Assembly (NCBI RefSeq): GCF_024758505.1
Contig: NZ_CP077970.1
Span: forward strand, 8,556,001-8,620,000
Length of the DNA: 64,000 nucleotides
Reading direction: 5' to 3'
From: Bradyrhizobium arachidis
GTDB lineage: Bacteria; Pseudomonadota; Alphaproteobacteria; Rhizobiales; Xanthobacteraceae
Part shown: positions 1 through 7,273 of the stretch, in pieces
Layout: the number at the start of each line of letters is the position of its first letter
How positions within the stretch are numbered: position 1 is the first letter of the stretch
The notes under the pieces: model-generated
The model's input: only the letters and a program-made list of their open reading frames with translations
What the model was told of the DNA's origin: nothing
Database searches by the model: none
Position numbers and translations under genes: made by a program

Positions 1-307
1 AGGCCTTGCCGACGCGCTCGAACGCCGAGACCGTGTCGGGCCGCCCGTCGTCCCAGGCCGCCGTCAGCCGCTGCTCGAACTGCTCAAAACCGCGCTGGGC
101 AATCGAGGACAACAGCTCGTCGCGGTCGCGAAAATGCCGGTAAGGGGCTGCCGGGCTGACGCCGGCCATGCGCGCGGCATCGGCAAAGGTGAAGCCGGCC
201 GCGCCCTTCTCGGCGATCAGCCCCAGCGCTGCCTGCAACAGCGCTTCCTTCAGGTTGCCGTGATGATAGCCGCGCTCGGCGCGGCGCTGCTCCTTGCGCC
301 AGCTCAT
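1..307 (-). CDS. TetR/AcrR family regulator (partial, runs off the left edge)
   Basis: This is the N-terminal ~102 residues of a transcriptional repressor; the C-terminus lies outside the window. Residues ~13-66 form a TetR DNA-binding domain, beginning GYHHGNLKEALLQAAL and ending in the recognition-helix region VSPAAPYRHFRDRDEL. The start of an effector domain (AWDDGRPDTVSAFERVGKA) follows and resembles the WHG-type TetR C-terminus. The ATG is chosen because the domain begins soon after it. A near-perfect palindrome spans the start codon, which suggests autoregulation. The ligand and targets cannot be told from this fragment. Confidence 0.88.
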   Translation of the reverse strand, partial: MSWRKEQRRAERGYHHGNLKEALLQAALGLIAEKGAAGFTFADAARMAGVSPAAPYRHFRDRDELLSSIAQRGFEQFEQRLTAAWDDGRPDTVSAFERVGKA

Positions 308-328
308 GTGAAAGGCTTTTACATGAGC
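302..328. promoter_or_regulatory. 27-bp palindrome over the TetR start codon, probable operator
   Basis: The arms GCTCATGT (302-309) and ACATGAGC (321-328) are exact inverted repeats, and the inner AAAG/CTTT bases also pair. Only the pair 310/320 mismatches around a centre at 315. The site covers the ATG of the TetR gene (305-307), so a bound repressor would block its own expression. That this TetR protein binds here is inferred from position. Confidence 0.6.
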
Positions 329-506
329 CGGACGCGAAGGTCACTAGCAGGGGCAGATTTGGTGAACCGGATCATTCCGGGGGTGGCTCAGGTCTGACCC
401 AACAGGCTTGCGCCTCACATTCGAAATCCGAGCGTTAACGCCCCTGTGTGTGGCCCCGGTGCCCAGCTTCTGTATGTTTCGCAGACAGCATCGATGGGTC
501 CCCGCC

Positions 507-698
507 ATGCTTCCTGTGATCCTTGCCGCAATTCTCTATCTCAGCCTGATCTATGTGTGCGGGCGCTACACTGCGAAATTCGCGGCGGAGAGAGGACGCT
601 CCAGGGCCGCCTGGTTCGTCATCGGCGGGCTGTTCTATCCTCTTCCGTATCTCGTCCTGGCGCTCTTGCCACCCCGCCGCAAGGCGACGCCGGCCTGA
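507..698 (+). CDS. small membrane protein, hypothetical
   Basis: A 63-residue protein with two likely membrane segments: residues ~2-18 (LPVILAAILYLSLIYV) and ~34-55 (WFVIGGLFYPLPYLVLALL). It ends in a basic tail, PPRRKATPA. The frame is open upstream, with an in-frame ATG at 474. I chose 507 because the hydrophobic stretch begins directly after it, but no convincing ribosome-binding site decides the matter. It is divergent from the TetR gene and could be its target. No family was recognised. Confidence 0.5.
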   Translation: MLPVILAAILYLSLIYVCGRYTAKFAAERGRSRAAWFVIGGLFYPLPYLVLALLPPRRKATPA

Positions 699-764
699 CG
701 TCCGACCGCAAACAATCGCGGTCCCTTGCGGAAGGGTGGTTACGGAAATTCAAGCCAAGGCCCG

Positions 765-806
765 CCGGATTCCGGGTTCAATGCGACGCTCCGCCCGGAA
801 TGACGG
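765..806. repeat. half copy of intergenic palindrome family A
   Basis: GGATTCCGGGTTC followed by CGCCCGGAATGACG matches the right half of the complete copies at 1657, 8326, 38071 and 47497. The left arm is missing. It sits between two convergent genes. Confidence 0.6.
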
Positions 807-815
807 CCGCCTGGA

Positions 816-1181
816 CTAACCCGCTGGGATCGGCAGGACCGGCATCACCTCGACGCCCTCGCCCGGGAAGTTCGCGAAATGCGGATGGTTCTCGAACAGC
901 TTTGCCGCGGCCGCCTGGGACGGGGCTCGCACCAACGTGAAGCCGGTGAGCTGGTTCGTAACGTCCGTGGCGCCATTTGCATCGATCTTCGTGGTCTTGC
1001 CGAGCGGGCCGCCCATCTCGACGATGACGGAGTGGTGCTTCTCGACCCAGCCTTTCCAGGCCTTGACGCCCTCGATCTCCTTGGCCTTGCGTTCGGCTTC
1101 GGGCAGCGCCATCCAGGCGGCCATCCTCGGGCTGGTTTTGCTGCCGATATAGACAGCGAGATAAAGGTCATTCGTGCTCAT
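816..1181 (-). CDS. YciI-related protein, third in a YciI/DGPF operon
   Basis: A 121-residue protein starting MSTNDLYLAVYIGSKT. Size and fold pattern suit the YCII-related dimeric alpha-beta barrel family: a beta strand at residues ~6-12, a central GGPLGKTTKI and a C-terminal VEVMPVLPIPAG. It lacks the DGPF signature of the two upstream genes. The ATG at 1181 is preceded by AGGAGA, which rules out the longer reading back to 1253. It follows the DGPF gene by 34 bases on the same strand. YCII proteins have no settled biochemical role; the context points to a stress response controlled by an ECF sigma factor. Confidence 0.75.
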   Translation of the reverse strand: MSTNDLYLAVYIGSKTSPRMAAWMALPEAERKAKEIEGVKAWKGWVEKHHSVIVEMGGPLGKTTKIDANGATDVTNQLTGFTLVRAPSQAAAAKLFENHPHFANFPGEGVEVMPVLPIPAG

Positions 1182-1215
1182 GGTCTTCTCCTGGTTGATT
1201 GCTGACGAAGGCGAT

Positions 1216-1638
1216 CTAGCGGCGGGCCCTGCTGCCCTTCTGGAGCTCGGCAAAGCCCGCGGCGGCTTCCTGCACGTCCGGCGAAAAGTCGGTCATCTCC
1301 TGCACCTGGCGGATTTCGATCACCTCATTGGCCGAGGCCGGACACTTCTTGGCCCAGGCAATCGCCTCGGCACGCGAGGCAACCTCGATCATCCAGTAGC
1401 CGCCGAGCACTTCCTTGGCCTCGGCGAAGGGACCGTCGGTGACGAGGGGCTCGCCGGTGGCGAAGGAGACGCGCGCGCCCATCGACGGCGGATGCAGGCC
1501 GTCCAGCGTGATCAGCACGCCGGCGTCCTGTAGCTGCTCATTGTAGCGCATCATCGCGGCGACGCGCTCGGGATCGAGCTGCACGTCCGGCGGCGCGGTC
1601 TCATAGCCGAGAGGGATCATCAGCATCATGAAACGCAT
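1216..1638 (-). CDS. YciI family protein with DGPF motif
   Basis: A 140-residue protein starting MRFMMLMIPLGYE. It carries the family signature DGPFAEAKE at residues ~76-84 followed by GGYWMIEVASRAEA, the classic DGPF/YCII pattern. The start is supported by GAGGAC upstream and by alignment with the neighbouring paralogue (MRFMVIVKAN). Small DGPF proteins are repeatedly encoded beside ECF42-type sigma factors and are thought to belong to their regulon; their reaction is unknown. A palindromic repeat of family A separates it from the upstream paralogue, so the transcript may be processed or attenuated there. Confidence 0.85.
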   Translation of the reverse strand: MRFMMLMIPLGYETAPPDVQLDPERVAAMMRYNEQLQDAGVLITLDGLHPPSMGARVSFATGEPLVTDGPFAEAKEVLGGYWMIEVASRAEAIAWAKKCPASANEVIEIRQVQEMTDFSPDVQEAAAGFAELQKGSRARR

Positions 1639-1656
1639 GGGTGTCCTCGTTTGCTT

Positions 1657-1750
1657 CGTCATTCCGGGGCGACGCGCTGGCATCGAACCCGGAATCCAGA
1701 GGTCGTGGAACGAGATTCCGGGTTCGCGCTTCGCGCGCCCCGGAATGACG
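1657..1750. repeat. intergenic palindrome family A, complete copy
   Basis: The outer arms CGTCATTCCGGGGCG (1657-1671) and CGCCCCGGAATGACG (1736-1750) are perfect inverted repeats. Internal AACCCGGAATC segments pair with GATTCCGGGTT. Four other complete copies occur in the window. It lies inside the YciI operon. Confidence 0.9.
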
Positions 1751-1759
1751 GCTACGCCG

Positions 1760-2176
1760 TCACTTCTTCGCAGCGTAGGCGCGGGTGCGCTCTTCCTGCT
1801 CGCGCAGCTCCGGCGTAAGGGCTTCGCCAAAATCTTCCACGGCAAACACCTGGCGGATCTCGATCTCGGCGCCGGGTTCGAAGGGCGCGCGCTTCATCCA
1901 GGAGATTGCCTCATCAAGCGAGGCGGTCTTGATCAGCCAGAAGCCGGCGATCAGGTCGGACGTCAGCTTGAACGGGCCGCGCGTGACGCCGGCCGCGCCG
2001 CTCGCATATTTGACCCGCGCGCCCTTCACCGTCGGATGCAACCCCTCCCCGGCCTCGATCACACCGGCCTTGGCCATCTCCTCATTGAACTTGCCCATGG
2101 CGGCCAGCATGTCCGTCGACGGCATTTGGCCGGCTTCGGTATCCCGGTTCGCTTTTACGATCACCATGAAACGCAT
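1760..2176 (-). CDS. YciI family protein with degenerate DGPF motif
   Basis: A 138-residue paralogue of the downstream gene, starting MRFMVIVKANRDTEAGQMPS. The DGPF signature has become RGPFKLTSDL, so the first acidic residue is lost; the rest of the fold pattern (AGFWLIKTASLDEAISW, EIEIRQVFAVEDFGEAL) is kept. The ATG at 2176 follows GGAGCACGACG. It is the first gene of a probable three-gene unit (2176 to 816) and has an ECF-type promoter element at 2234-2260. Confidence 0.82.
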   Translation of the reverse strand: MRFMVIVKANRDTEAGQMPSTDMLAAMGKFNEEMAKAGVIEAGEGLHPTVKGARVKYASGAAGVTRGPFKLTSDLIAGFWLIKTASLDEAISWMKRAPFEPGAEIEIRQVFAVEDFGEALTPELREQEERTRAYAAKK

Positions 2177-2233
2177 CGTCGTGCTCCGTTTGCTCTCGTT
2201 CTTCAGTCCGGGATCACCGGCGCTCATCCATAA

Positions 2234-2260
2234 GACGAACCAGCCCCTACGGCCCCGACA
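2234..2260 (-). promoter_or_regulatory. ECF-type promoter element, TGTCGG-N17-CGTC
   Basis: On the minus strand TGTCGG (2260-2255) is followed after exactly 17 bases by CGTC (2237-2234), and the start codon of the YciI gene lies 57 bases further on. The same element with the same spacing precedes three other units in the window, including the sigma factor operon. ECF42-group sigma factors are known to use TGTCGA-like -35 and CGTC/CGAC-like -10 boxes. Confidence 0.72.
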
Positions 2261-2296
2261 CACCGGTGAAAATTATTTGCGAGGTCGAGGCGGGCA

Positions 2297-2662
2297 CTAG
2301 CCCTGTTGCCGAACGAAGCTGCCGTGCTGATAGGTCGCACCGAAATAGACATCGATGCGGCGGACCTTGTCGCCGGCGAAGGCAAAGAACTCGGTGTTGC
2401 GAAAGCTCCTGCCATCTGTTGCCATGCAGCGATAGGTGACGAAGGCCTCATCGTCCCGGACGAAGATCCGCTCGATGTCATGGCGCGCGATCCACCCCGA
2501 GTCCCGAAAGCAACGCTCGAAATAGGTCGCCTTGTCGATGTTGTCGTCAAAGGGGCTGGTGAAGCGGAAATCGTCGGCCAGTGCGTCCGCGACACGCTCG
2601 CGGTCATTGGCGAGATAGGCCGCGAAGAGATCCCGGATCAGTCTTTCGCGATCGGCCGGCAT
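2297..2662 (-). CDS. SnoaL-like / nuclear transport factor 2 fold protein
   Basis: A 121-residue protein with the cone-shaped alpha+beta pattern of the SnoaL-like family: an N-terminal helix (RERLIRDLFAAYLANDRERVADAL), then DDFRFTSPFDD, and a strand-rich C-terminus (RNTEFFAFAGDKVRRIDVYFG). Such proteins are small ligand-binding or isomerase domains, and the substrate cannot be inferred. It begins four bases after the glutathione S-transferase ends, so the two are probably co-transcribed from the element at 3378-3404. Confidence 0.78.
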   Translation of the reverse strand: MPADRERLIRDLFAAYLANDRERVADALADDFRFTSPFDDNIDKATYFERCFRDSGWIARHDIERIFVRDDEAFVTYRCMATDGRSFRNTEFFAFAGDKVRRIDVYFGATYQHGSFVRQQG

Positions 2663-2666
2663 GCGG

Positions 2667-3320
2667 TCACGCCTCCTTCGGGAACATGCCGAAATAGGGT
2701 TCGGCCTCCCGGAGAACGCGCGCGATCGAGGAACGTGCCTTCAGCCGCTCGACATAGGCCGCGATATTGCGGTGTTCGGGACCTAACGGCTCGACCCTGT
2801 CGGCATAGAACAGCGCGGGGAAGGCCGCGCAATCAGCGAGCGTGAAGACTTCGCCTGTGGCGTAGGGCCCGCGCGCCATCTGCTGCTCGATCATCGCATA
2901 GGACGAGCGGATCCGCGCCCGCGCCGCCGCGACCCCAAACGGGTCCTTGCTGTCCTGCGGGCGCAAGCGGTCGCCGACGATCTCCTGCATCGGAAGATGG
3001 ACATAGAGATCGAACAAGCGGTCGGAGAGCCGCGCCTGCAAAGCAATGTCGGGATTTTCAGGGATGAGGCGCGTACGGCCGGGATAATGGCGGTCGATAT
3101 ATTCGATGATGATGCTGGATTCCGGCATCGTCTCGCCGCGCGCAGCATCGACCAGCACCGGAAACTTGCCGATCGGCCACAGCTTGAGAAACGTCGCGCG
3201 TTCGGCGGGGTCGCCGAGATTGACCAGGTTCGGCGTGAACGCGACGTCATTCTCGTAGAGCCCGATCAGGGCCTTCCAGCAGAAGGACGACAAGGGATGG
3301 AAATGCAGTGTGAGCGACAT
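2667..3320 (-). CDS. glutathione S-transferase family protein
   Basis: A 217-residue GST: N-terminal thioredoxin-like domain (residues ~1-85) starting MSLTLHFHPLSSFCWKALIGLYE. The family's cis-proline region (GKFPVLVD) and the ES motif of the glutathione site (MPESSIIIEYID) are present. A helical C-terminal domain contains FTLADCAAFPAL. It probably conjugates glutathione to electrophiles in the cytoplasm. The start at 3320 has a good CAGGAG site; the longer open frame to 3566 lacks one. It leads a two-gene unit under an ECF-type promoter element. Confidence 0.88.
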   Translation of the reverse strand: MSLTLHFHPLSSFCWKALIGLYENDVAFTPNLVNLGDPAERATFLKLWPIGKFPVLVDAARGETMPESSIIIEYIDRHYPGRTRLIPENPDIALQARLSDRLFDLYVHLPMQEIVGDRLRPQDSKDPFGVAAARARIRSSYAMIEQQMARGPYATGEVFTLADCAAFPALFYADRVEPLGPEHRNIAAYVERLKARSSIARVLREAEPYFGMFPKEA

Positions 3321-3342
3321 GGAAACTCCTGGTCCTCTTGGT

Positions 3343-3374
3343 CTTGGGATCGCGCATTCTTGGGATCGCGCATT
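3343..3374. repeat. 16-bp tandem duplication in the GST leader
   Basis: CTTGGGATCGCGCATT occurs at 3343-3358 and is repeated immediately at 3359-3374. It lies between the ECF-type promoter element and the GST start codon, so one unit would be an exact insertion into the 5' leader. Confidence 0.9.
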
Positions 3375-3377
3375 GAA

Positions 3378-3404
3378 GACGAACCACCCACGTGTGAGCC
3401 GACG
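3378..3404 (-). promoter_or_regulatory. ECF-type promoter element, CGTCGG-N17-CGTC
   Basis: Minus-strand CGTCGG (3404-3399), 17 bases, CGTC (3381-3378), followed by TTCA as in the other copies. It has one change from the TGTCGG form. It lies 57 bases upstream of the GST start, a distance lengthened by the 16-bp duplication. Confidence 0.68.
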
Positions 3405-3658
3405 CCGCGCGACTGAGTTCCAGGCACGGCGCGAGGAATATTTTTCGCCACTTCCGTACAAATACGGAAGGTCAGCGGCATCAAAGTAGTGACCGCTGCC
3501 GTGAATATGAATGGGGAAACTCCGCAGATTGAAGAAGATGCATTTTCGGAAATCAAAGTGAGCCACCAGATCGACCGAGAGCGAGGTTCACGGTTGCTAA
3601 ACGACCGCATGCAACCTTTGAGATCATTGCATCATCTGTCAGTTTATCGGGGCCCCTC

Positions 3659-5326
3659 ATGTTCAACTTCCAAGGCAAAGCAAGAATCCAAAATGCGCTG
3701 GCCCAGGCCGCGGCGCTCGACCGCTCGCAGGCCGTGATCGAATTCAAGCTCGATGGCACCATCGTCTCGGCTAACGCAAACTTCCTCAACGCGATGGGCT
3801 ACATGCTCGAGGAGATCAGGGGCAAACATCACAGCATGTTCGTCGATCCGGCCGAGCGCATGTCGGCCGCCTATCGCGAGTTCTGGGCCCGGTTGAACCG
3901 CGGCGAGTTCGAAGCCGCCCAGTACAAGCGATTTGCCAAGGGCGCCCGCCCGGTCTGGATCCAGGCTTCCTATAATCCGATCATGGACGGCAACGGCAAG
4001 CCGGTCGGCGTGATCAAGTTCGCGACCGACATCACCGCTCAGAAGGTCAAGAGCATGGAGGACGCCGGCAAGATCACCGCGATCAGCCGCGCCCAGGCTG
4101 TGATCGAGTTCAACATGGACGGCACGATCGTGACCGCGAACGAGAACTTCCTCAAGGCGATGGGCTATTCGCTCGCGGAGATCCAGGGCAAGCACCACAG
4201 CCTGTTCGTCACGCCCGAGGACCGCGCCGGTGCGGCCTATGCCGATTTCTGGGCGCGGCTCAACCGCGGCGAGTTCGAGGCCGGCGAGTACAAGCGCATC
4301 GCCAAGGGCGGCCGCGAGATCTGGATCCTCGCGACCTACAATCCGATCCTCGACGAGAACGGCAGGCCGTTCAAGGTCGTGAAGTTCGCAACCGACGTTA
4401 CCGCGCAGAAGCTCAAAGCCGGCGACAATGACGGACAGATCGCCGCGATCTGCAAGTCGCAGGCGGTGATCGAGTTCAACATGGACGGCACGATCCGCAC
4501 CGCGAACGAGAACTTCCTCGCCGCGATGGACTACTCGCTTGCCGAGATCCAGGGCAAGCATCACGGCATGTTCGTCGAGCCGAACGAGCGCAATTCGCCG
4601 GCCTATCGGCAATTCTGGGAGGCGCTCAACCGCGGCAAATACCAGGCGGCCGAATACAAGCGCATCGCCAAAGGCGGCCGCGAGATCTGGATCCAGGCGT
4701 CCTACAATCCGATCTTCGACCTCAACGGCAAACCCTACAAGGTCGTGAAATACGCCACCGACATCACCGCGCAGGCGATCGGCCGCAAGAAGGCCGACAA
4801 TGCGCGCGGCCTGATCGAGGCGGTCGCCGCCGGCAGCGAAGAGATGAGCGCCTCGATCCGCGAGATCTCCGAGACCATGGCGAAGTCGCGCGAAAACTCC
4901 AAAGTGGCGACGACCCGGGTCGAGGCCGCCGACGGCCAGGCCCAGCGGCTCAATGCCGCCGCGCAGGCGATGCGCGGCATCGTCGAGATGATCTCGGGGA
5001 TCACCGGCCAGATCAACCTGCTCGCGCTCAACGCCACGATCGAATCGGCGCGCGCGGGCGAGGCCGGCCGCGGCTTTGCGGTGGTCGCCTCCGAGGTGAA
5101 GAGCCTCGCCAACCAGGCCAAGCAGGCCACCGACACGATCTCCTCGGAGATCGATGCGCTGAACAGCATCTCCGGCGACGTCGCAAGCTCGCTGGGCGCG
5201 ATCAAGAGCGCGATCGCCAGCGTCAACGAGTTCATCGCCTCCACCGCCGCCGCGGTCGAGGAGCAGAGCATCGTTACCGCAGACATGTCCGCCAACATGC
5301 AGCGCGCCTCCGCCGAGCTGGCGTAG
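3659..5326 (+). CDS. soluble chemoreceptor with three PAS repeats
   Basis: A 555-residue methyl-accepting chemotaxis protein without membrane segments. Three tandem PAS modules occupy residues ~15-137, ~138-260 and ~261-385. They repeat near-identical blocks: AVIEFxxDGTI near each start, GKHHSMF or its variants, [11 protein letters not shown], then YNPI and [10 protein letters not shown]. The signalling domain follows, with the conserved tip [30 protein letters not shown] (in part) around residues 455-485. The protein ends soon after [19 protein letters not shown], so the coiled coil is short. It probably senses an internal redox or metabolic signal through haem or flavin PAS domains and signals through CheA/CheW. 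Confidence 0.9.
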   Translation: MFNFQGKARIQNALAQAAALDRSQAVIEFKLDGTIVSANANFLNAMGYMLEEIRGKHHSMFVDPAERMSAAYREFWARLNRGEFEAAQYKRFAKGARPVWIQASYNPIMDGNGKPVGVIKFATDITAQKVKSMEDAGKITAISRAQAVIEFNMDGTIVTANENFLKAMGYSLAEIQGKHHSLFVTPEDRAGAAYADFWARLNRGEFEAGEYKRIAKGGREIWILATYNPILDENGRPFKVVKFATDVTAQKLKAGDNDGQIAAICKSQAVIEFNMDGTIRTANENFLAAMDYSLAEIQGKHHGMFVEPNERNSPAYRQFWEALNRGKYQAAEYKRIAKGGREIWIQASYNPIFDLNGKPYKVVKYATDITAQAIGRKKADNARGLIEAVAAGSEEMSASIREISETMAKSRENSKVATTRVEAADGQAQRLNAAAQAMRGIVEMISGITGQINLLALNATIESARAGEAGRGFAVVASEVKSLANQAKQATDTISSEIDALNSISGDVASSLGAIKSAIASVNEFIASTAAAVEEQSIVTADMSANMQRASAELA

Positions 5327-5345
5327 GCCTCTCTCTCCACTCCCT

Positions 5346-5501
5346 CCCGTCATCCTGAGGTGCTCGCCACGCGACGCACCGCGTCGCGCGGCGAGCCTCG
5401 AAGGATGAGCGGCCCGGCTGGTGGCCGTTCGCCCTTCGAGGCCTCCGCTTCGCTCCGGCGCCTCCAGCGACAATGGCTTCGCCATTGCGCGGGGGTGACG
5501 G
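5346..5501. repeat. intergenic repeat family D, copy 1
   Basis: Starts CCCGTCATCCTGAGGTG and ends GCGCGGGGGTGACGG. It includes GCCTCGAAGGATGA, a CCCTTCGAGG segment and a small hairpin GGCTTCGCC. A second copy with the same order of segments lies at 51848-52010. Confidence 0.85.
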
Positions 5502-5526
5502 GAATAGGAAACACCTGATCTCGAAT

Positions 5527-5904
5527 TTAGCCGGCGGCCCACCGACGCGTCGGCTCCGTTGCGCCCTCGGGCAGGGCTTCGAAGATCGGCGACGCGAGCA
5601 CGGCGTGGACGTGCAGCGTAGCTACCCCGACGTTGCGAAAACCGTGCTTGCGATGGGCTGCTACCAGCACGGACTGACCGGCCGTCACCGTGACGCGCTC
5701 GGCGTCGAGCCAGATCTCGGCCTCGCCCTCGCGCACCGTCAGCACCTCCTCGACCGTGTGCGAGTGGGTCGGCGCGCCCGCGCCCGGCGCGACCCATTGC
5801 TCGAAGACGCAGAGCGCCGCAGAGCCGGTGCGCGCCGAGACAAGCATGCGCGTCTGCACGCCCGGCCGCCATTCTTCGAGAGCGCTGGGATCGATCGGCT
5901 GCAT
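5527..5904 (-). CDS. cupin domain protein
   Basis: A 125-residue single-domain cupin. Motif 1 reads GAGAPTHSHTVEEVLTVREGEAEIWLDAE, giving the usual His-His-Glu metal ligands, and motif 2 is HKHGFRNVGVATLHV (cut short here). Residues ~35-105 carry the barrel. It is probably a metal-binding sensor or a small enzyme; no substrate can be assigned. The ATG at 5904 begins MQPIDPSALEEW; the frame remains open to 6012 but that would overlap the divergent SDR gene. The 89 bases between the two genes must hold both promoters. Confidence 0.82.
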   Translation of the reverse strand: MQPIDPSALEEWRPGVQTRMLVSARTGSAALCVFEQWVAPGAGAPTHSHTVEEVLTVREGEAEIWLDAERVTVTAGQSVLVAAHRKHGFRNVGVATLHVHAVLASPIFEALPEGATEPTRRWAAG

Positions 5905-5993
5905 GACGTAGGCCTTTCTTGCCGGCACGAAAGCGCAGTAAAAGACGCAAAGGTCGCCCGCGCGACCCACGCGCAACAAGGATAGAGTAGCAA

Positions 5994-6782
5994 ATGCCGA
6001 CAGCTTCGCCAAAAGTCGCCCTCGTCACCGGAGCCGCGCGCGGCATCGGGCTTGCGACCGCCAAAAAGTTCCTGGCCGAGGGCTGGCGCGTGGCGCTGCT
6101 CGACATTGCGGGCGAGCAGTTGACGCAAGCGGTCGCCGAGATCGCGCGGCCGGATGAGACGCTGGCGCTGACCTGCGACGTCTCCGATGCCGCCGCGGTC
6201 AGCGCCGCGGTGAAGGCAATCGACCAGCGCTTCGGCCGGCTCGACGCGCTGGTCAACAATGCAGGCATCGCGGTGTTCGCGCCGCTGATGGAGACGTCGG
6301 ATGCGGATTTTTGCCGCGTGCTGGAGGTCAATCTCACCGGCCCGTTCCTGTGCAGCAAGACAGCGGTACCCCTGATGCGCGAGCATGGCGGCGGCGCAAT
6401 CGTCAACATCACCTCGATCTCAGCGGTGCGCGCCTCCACGCTGCGCTCGGCCTACGGCACCAGCAAGGCTGGGCTTGCGCACCTGACAAAGCAGCTCGCG
6501 GTGGAACTCGCCGCGCTCAACATCCGCGTCAATGCGGTCGCGCCGGGCCCGGTCGACACCGCCATGGCCAAGCAGGTGCACACGCCGGAGATCCGCGCCG
6601 ATTATCACGACGCCATCCCGCTCAACCGCTACGGGCTGGAAGAGGAACTCGCCGAAGCGATCTATTTCTTCTGCTCGGAACGGTCGAGCTACATCACCGG
6701 ACAAATTTTGGCCGTCGATGGCGGCTTCGATGCAGCCGGCATCGGGCTGCCCACGCTGCGCGGGCAGCGCCGGAACGGATAG
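5994..6782 (+). CDS. SDR family NAD(P)-dependent oxidoreductase
   Basis: A 262-residue classical short-chain dehydrogenase. The cofactor motif TGAARGIG is at residues 12-19, NNAG near 88, and catalytic Tyr154 and Lys158 sit in SAYGTSKAG with the upstream serine in ITSISAV. The C-terminus ITGQILAVDGGFDAAG is typical of FabG-like members. It oxidises or reduces a hydroxyl/keto substrate that the sequence does not identify. It is divergent from the cupin, so the two may share regulation. Confidence 0.92.
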   Translation: MPTASPKVALVTGAARGIGLATAKKFLAEGWRVALLDIAGEQLTQAVAEIARPDETLALTCDVSDAAAVSAAVKAIDQRFGRLDALVNNAGIAVFAPLMETSDADFCRVLEVNLTGPFLCSKTAVPLMREHGGGAIVNITSISAVRASTLRSAYGTSKAGLAHLTKQLAVELAALNIRVNAVAPGPVDTAMAKQVHTPEIRADYHDAIPLNRYGLEEELAEAIYFFCSERSSYITGQILAVDGGFDAAGIGLPTLRGQRRNG

Positions 6783-6831
6783 CACTTCGTAGGGTGGGTT
6801 AGCCCCGCGGGATTGAACTTGTGGAGGCTTC

Positions 6832-7263
6832 ATGCAACGCGTCGTCAAGGCCTGCATCCTCTCCGCCGCGTTGCTCCTTTCCGCACCGGCTGCGGCCGAA
6901 ATCCGCATCATCCAAAGTCCCGGCGGGCAAGTCGGCCCGTTCCTCGAACTATTCGACAAGGTGCGCAAGACCGGCGAGCGCGTGGTGATCGACGGGCCCT
7001 GCCTGTCCGCCTGCACGCTGGTCCTGAGCATCGTGCCGGGTGAGCGCATCTGCGTCACCAAGCGCGCAGTGCTCGGCTTCCACGCCGCACGTTCGGTCGA
7101 CCGGCGCGGTCGCTTCTATGCCGAGCCGGAAGCGTCCGACGCCGTGCTTGCTGCCTATCCCGGCCCGGTGCGCGACTGGATCAGCCGCCACGGCGGATTG
7201 ACGTCGCGGCTGCTGGTGCTGAAAGGACGCGACCTCGCGGCGATCTATCCACGGTGCAGGTAG
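6832..7263 (+). CDS. secreted ClpP/crotonase-like protein (COG3904-like)
   Basis: A 143-residue protein with a signal peptide (MQRVVKACILSAALLLSAPAAA, cleavage near residue 22). The mature part has GPCLSACTLVLSI followed by GERICVTKRAVLGFHAA. This resembles the Ser in SAC and the His after a glycine found in periplasmic ClpP-superfamily proteins of the COG3904 type, where they form a candidate Ser-His pair. It would act in the periplasm. Partners are not evident; it stands alone between an SDR and a convergent operon. Protease activity is inference only. Confidence 0.65.
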   Translation: MQRVVKACILSAALLLSAPAAAEIRIIQSPGGQVGPFLELFDKVRKTGERVVIDGPCLSACTLVLSIVPGERICVTKRAVLGFHAARSVDRRGRFYAEPEASDAVLAAYPGPVRDWISRHGGLTSRLLVLKGRDLAAIYPRCR

Positions 7264-7273
7264 CCTAAGCCAC

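Larger units (their letters stand above)
3321..3658. other. intergenic region between GST and the PAS chemoreceptor
   Basis: 338 bases without a gene. It holds the 16-bp tandem duplication, the ECF-type element, and a perfect palindrome CTTCCGTA-CAAA-TACGGAAG at 3451-3470 that may be an operator or a hairpin. The rest carries nothing I recognise; the promoter of the chemoreceptor must lie near its right end. Confidence 0.6.

Noticed and set aside
816..1181. A fifth ECF-type promoter before the third YciI-like gene.
   Set aside because: A CGTC-like box is present in the 34-base gap but no TGTCGG lies 17 bases before it; the gene is better explained as part of the upstream unit.
5905..5993. 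An ECF-type element between cupin and SDR.
   Set aside because: GACG is found but the base pattern 17 positions away is CACGAA, not CCGACA.
3644..6439. Very long minus-strand open frame (931 codons) opposite the PAS receptor, cupin and SDR.
   Set aside because: It is a GC-driven antisense shadow. The plus-strand receptor and SDR have clear family motifs, while this frame reads as Arg/Gly/Asp-rich low-complexity text.
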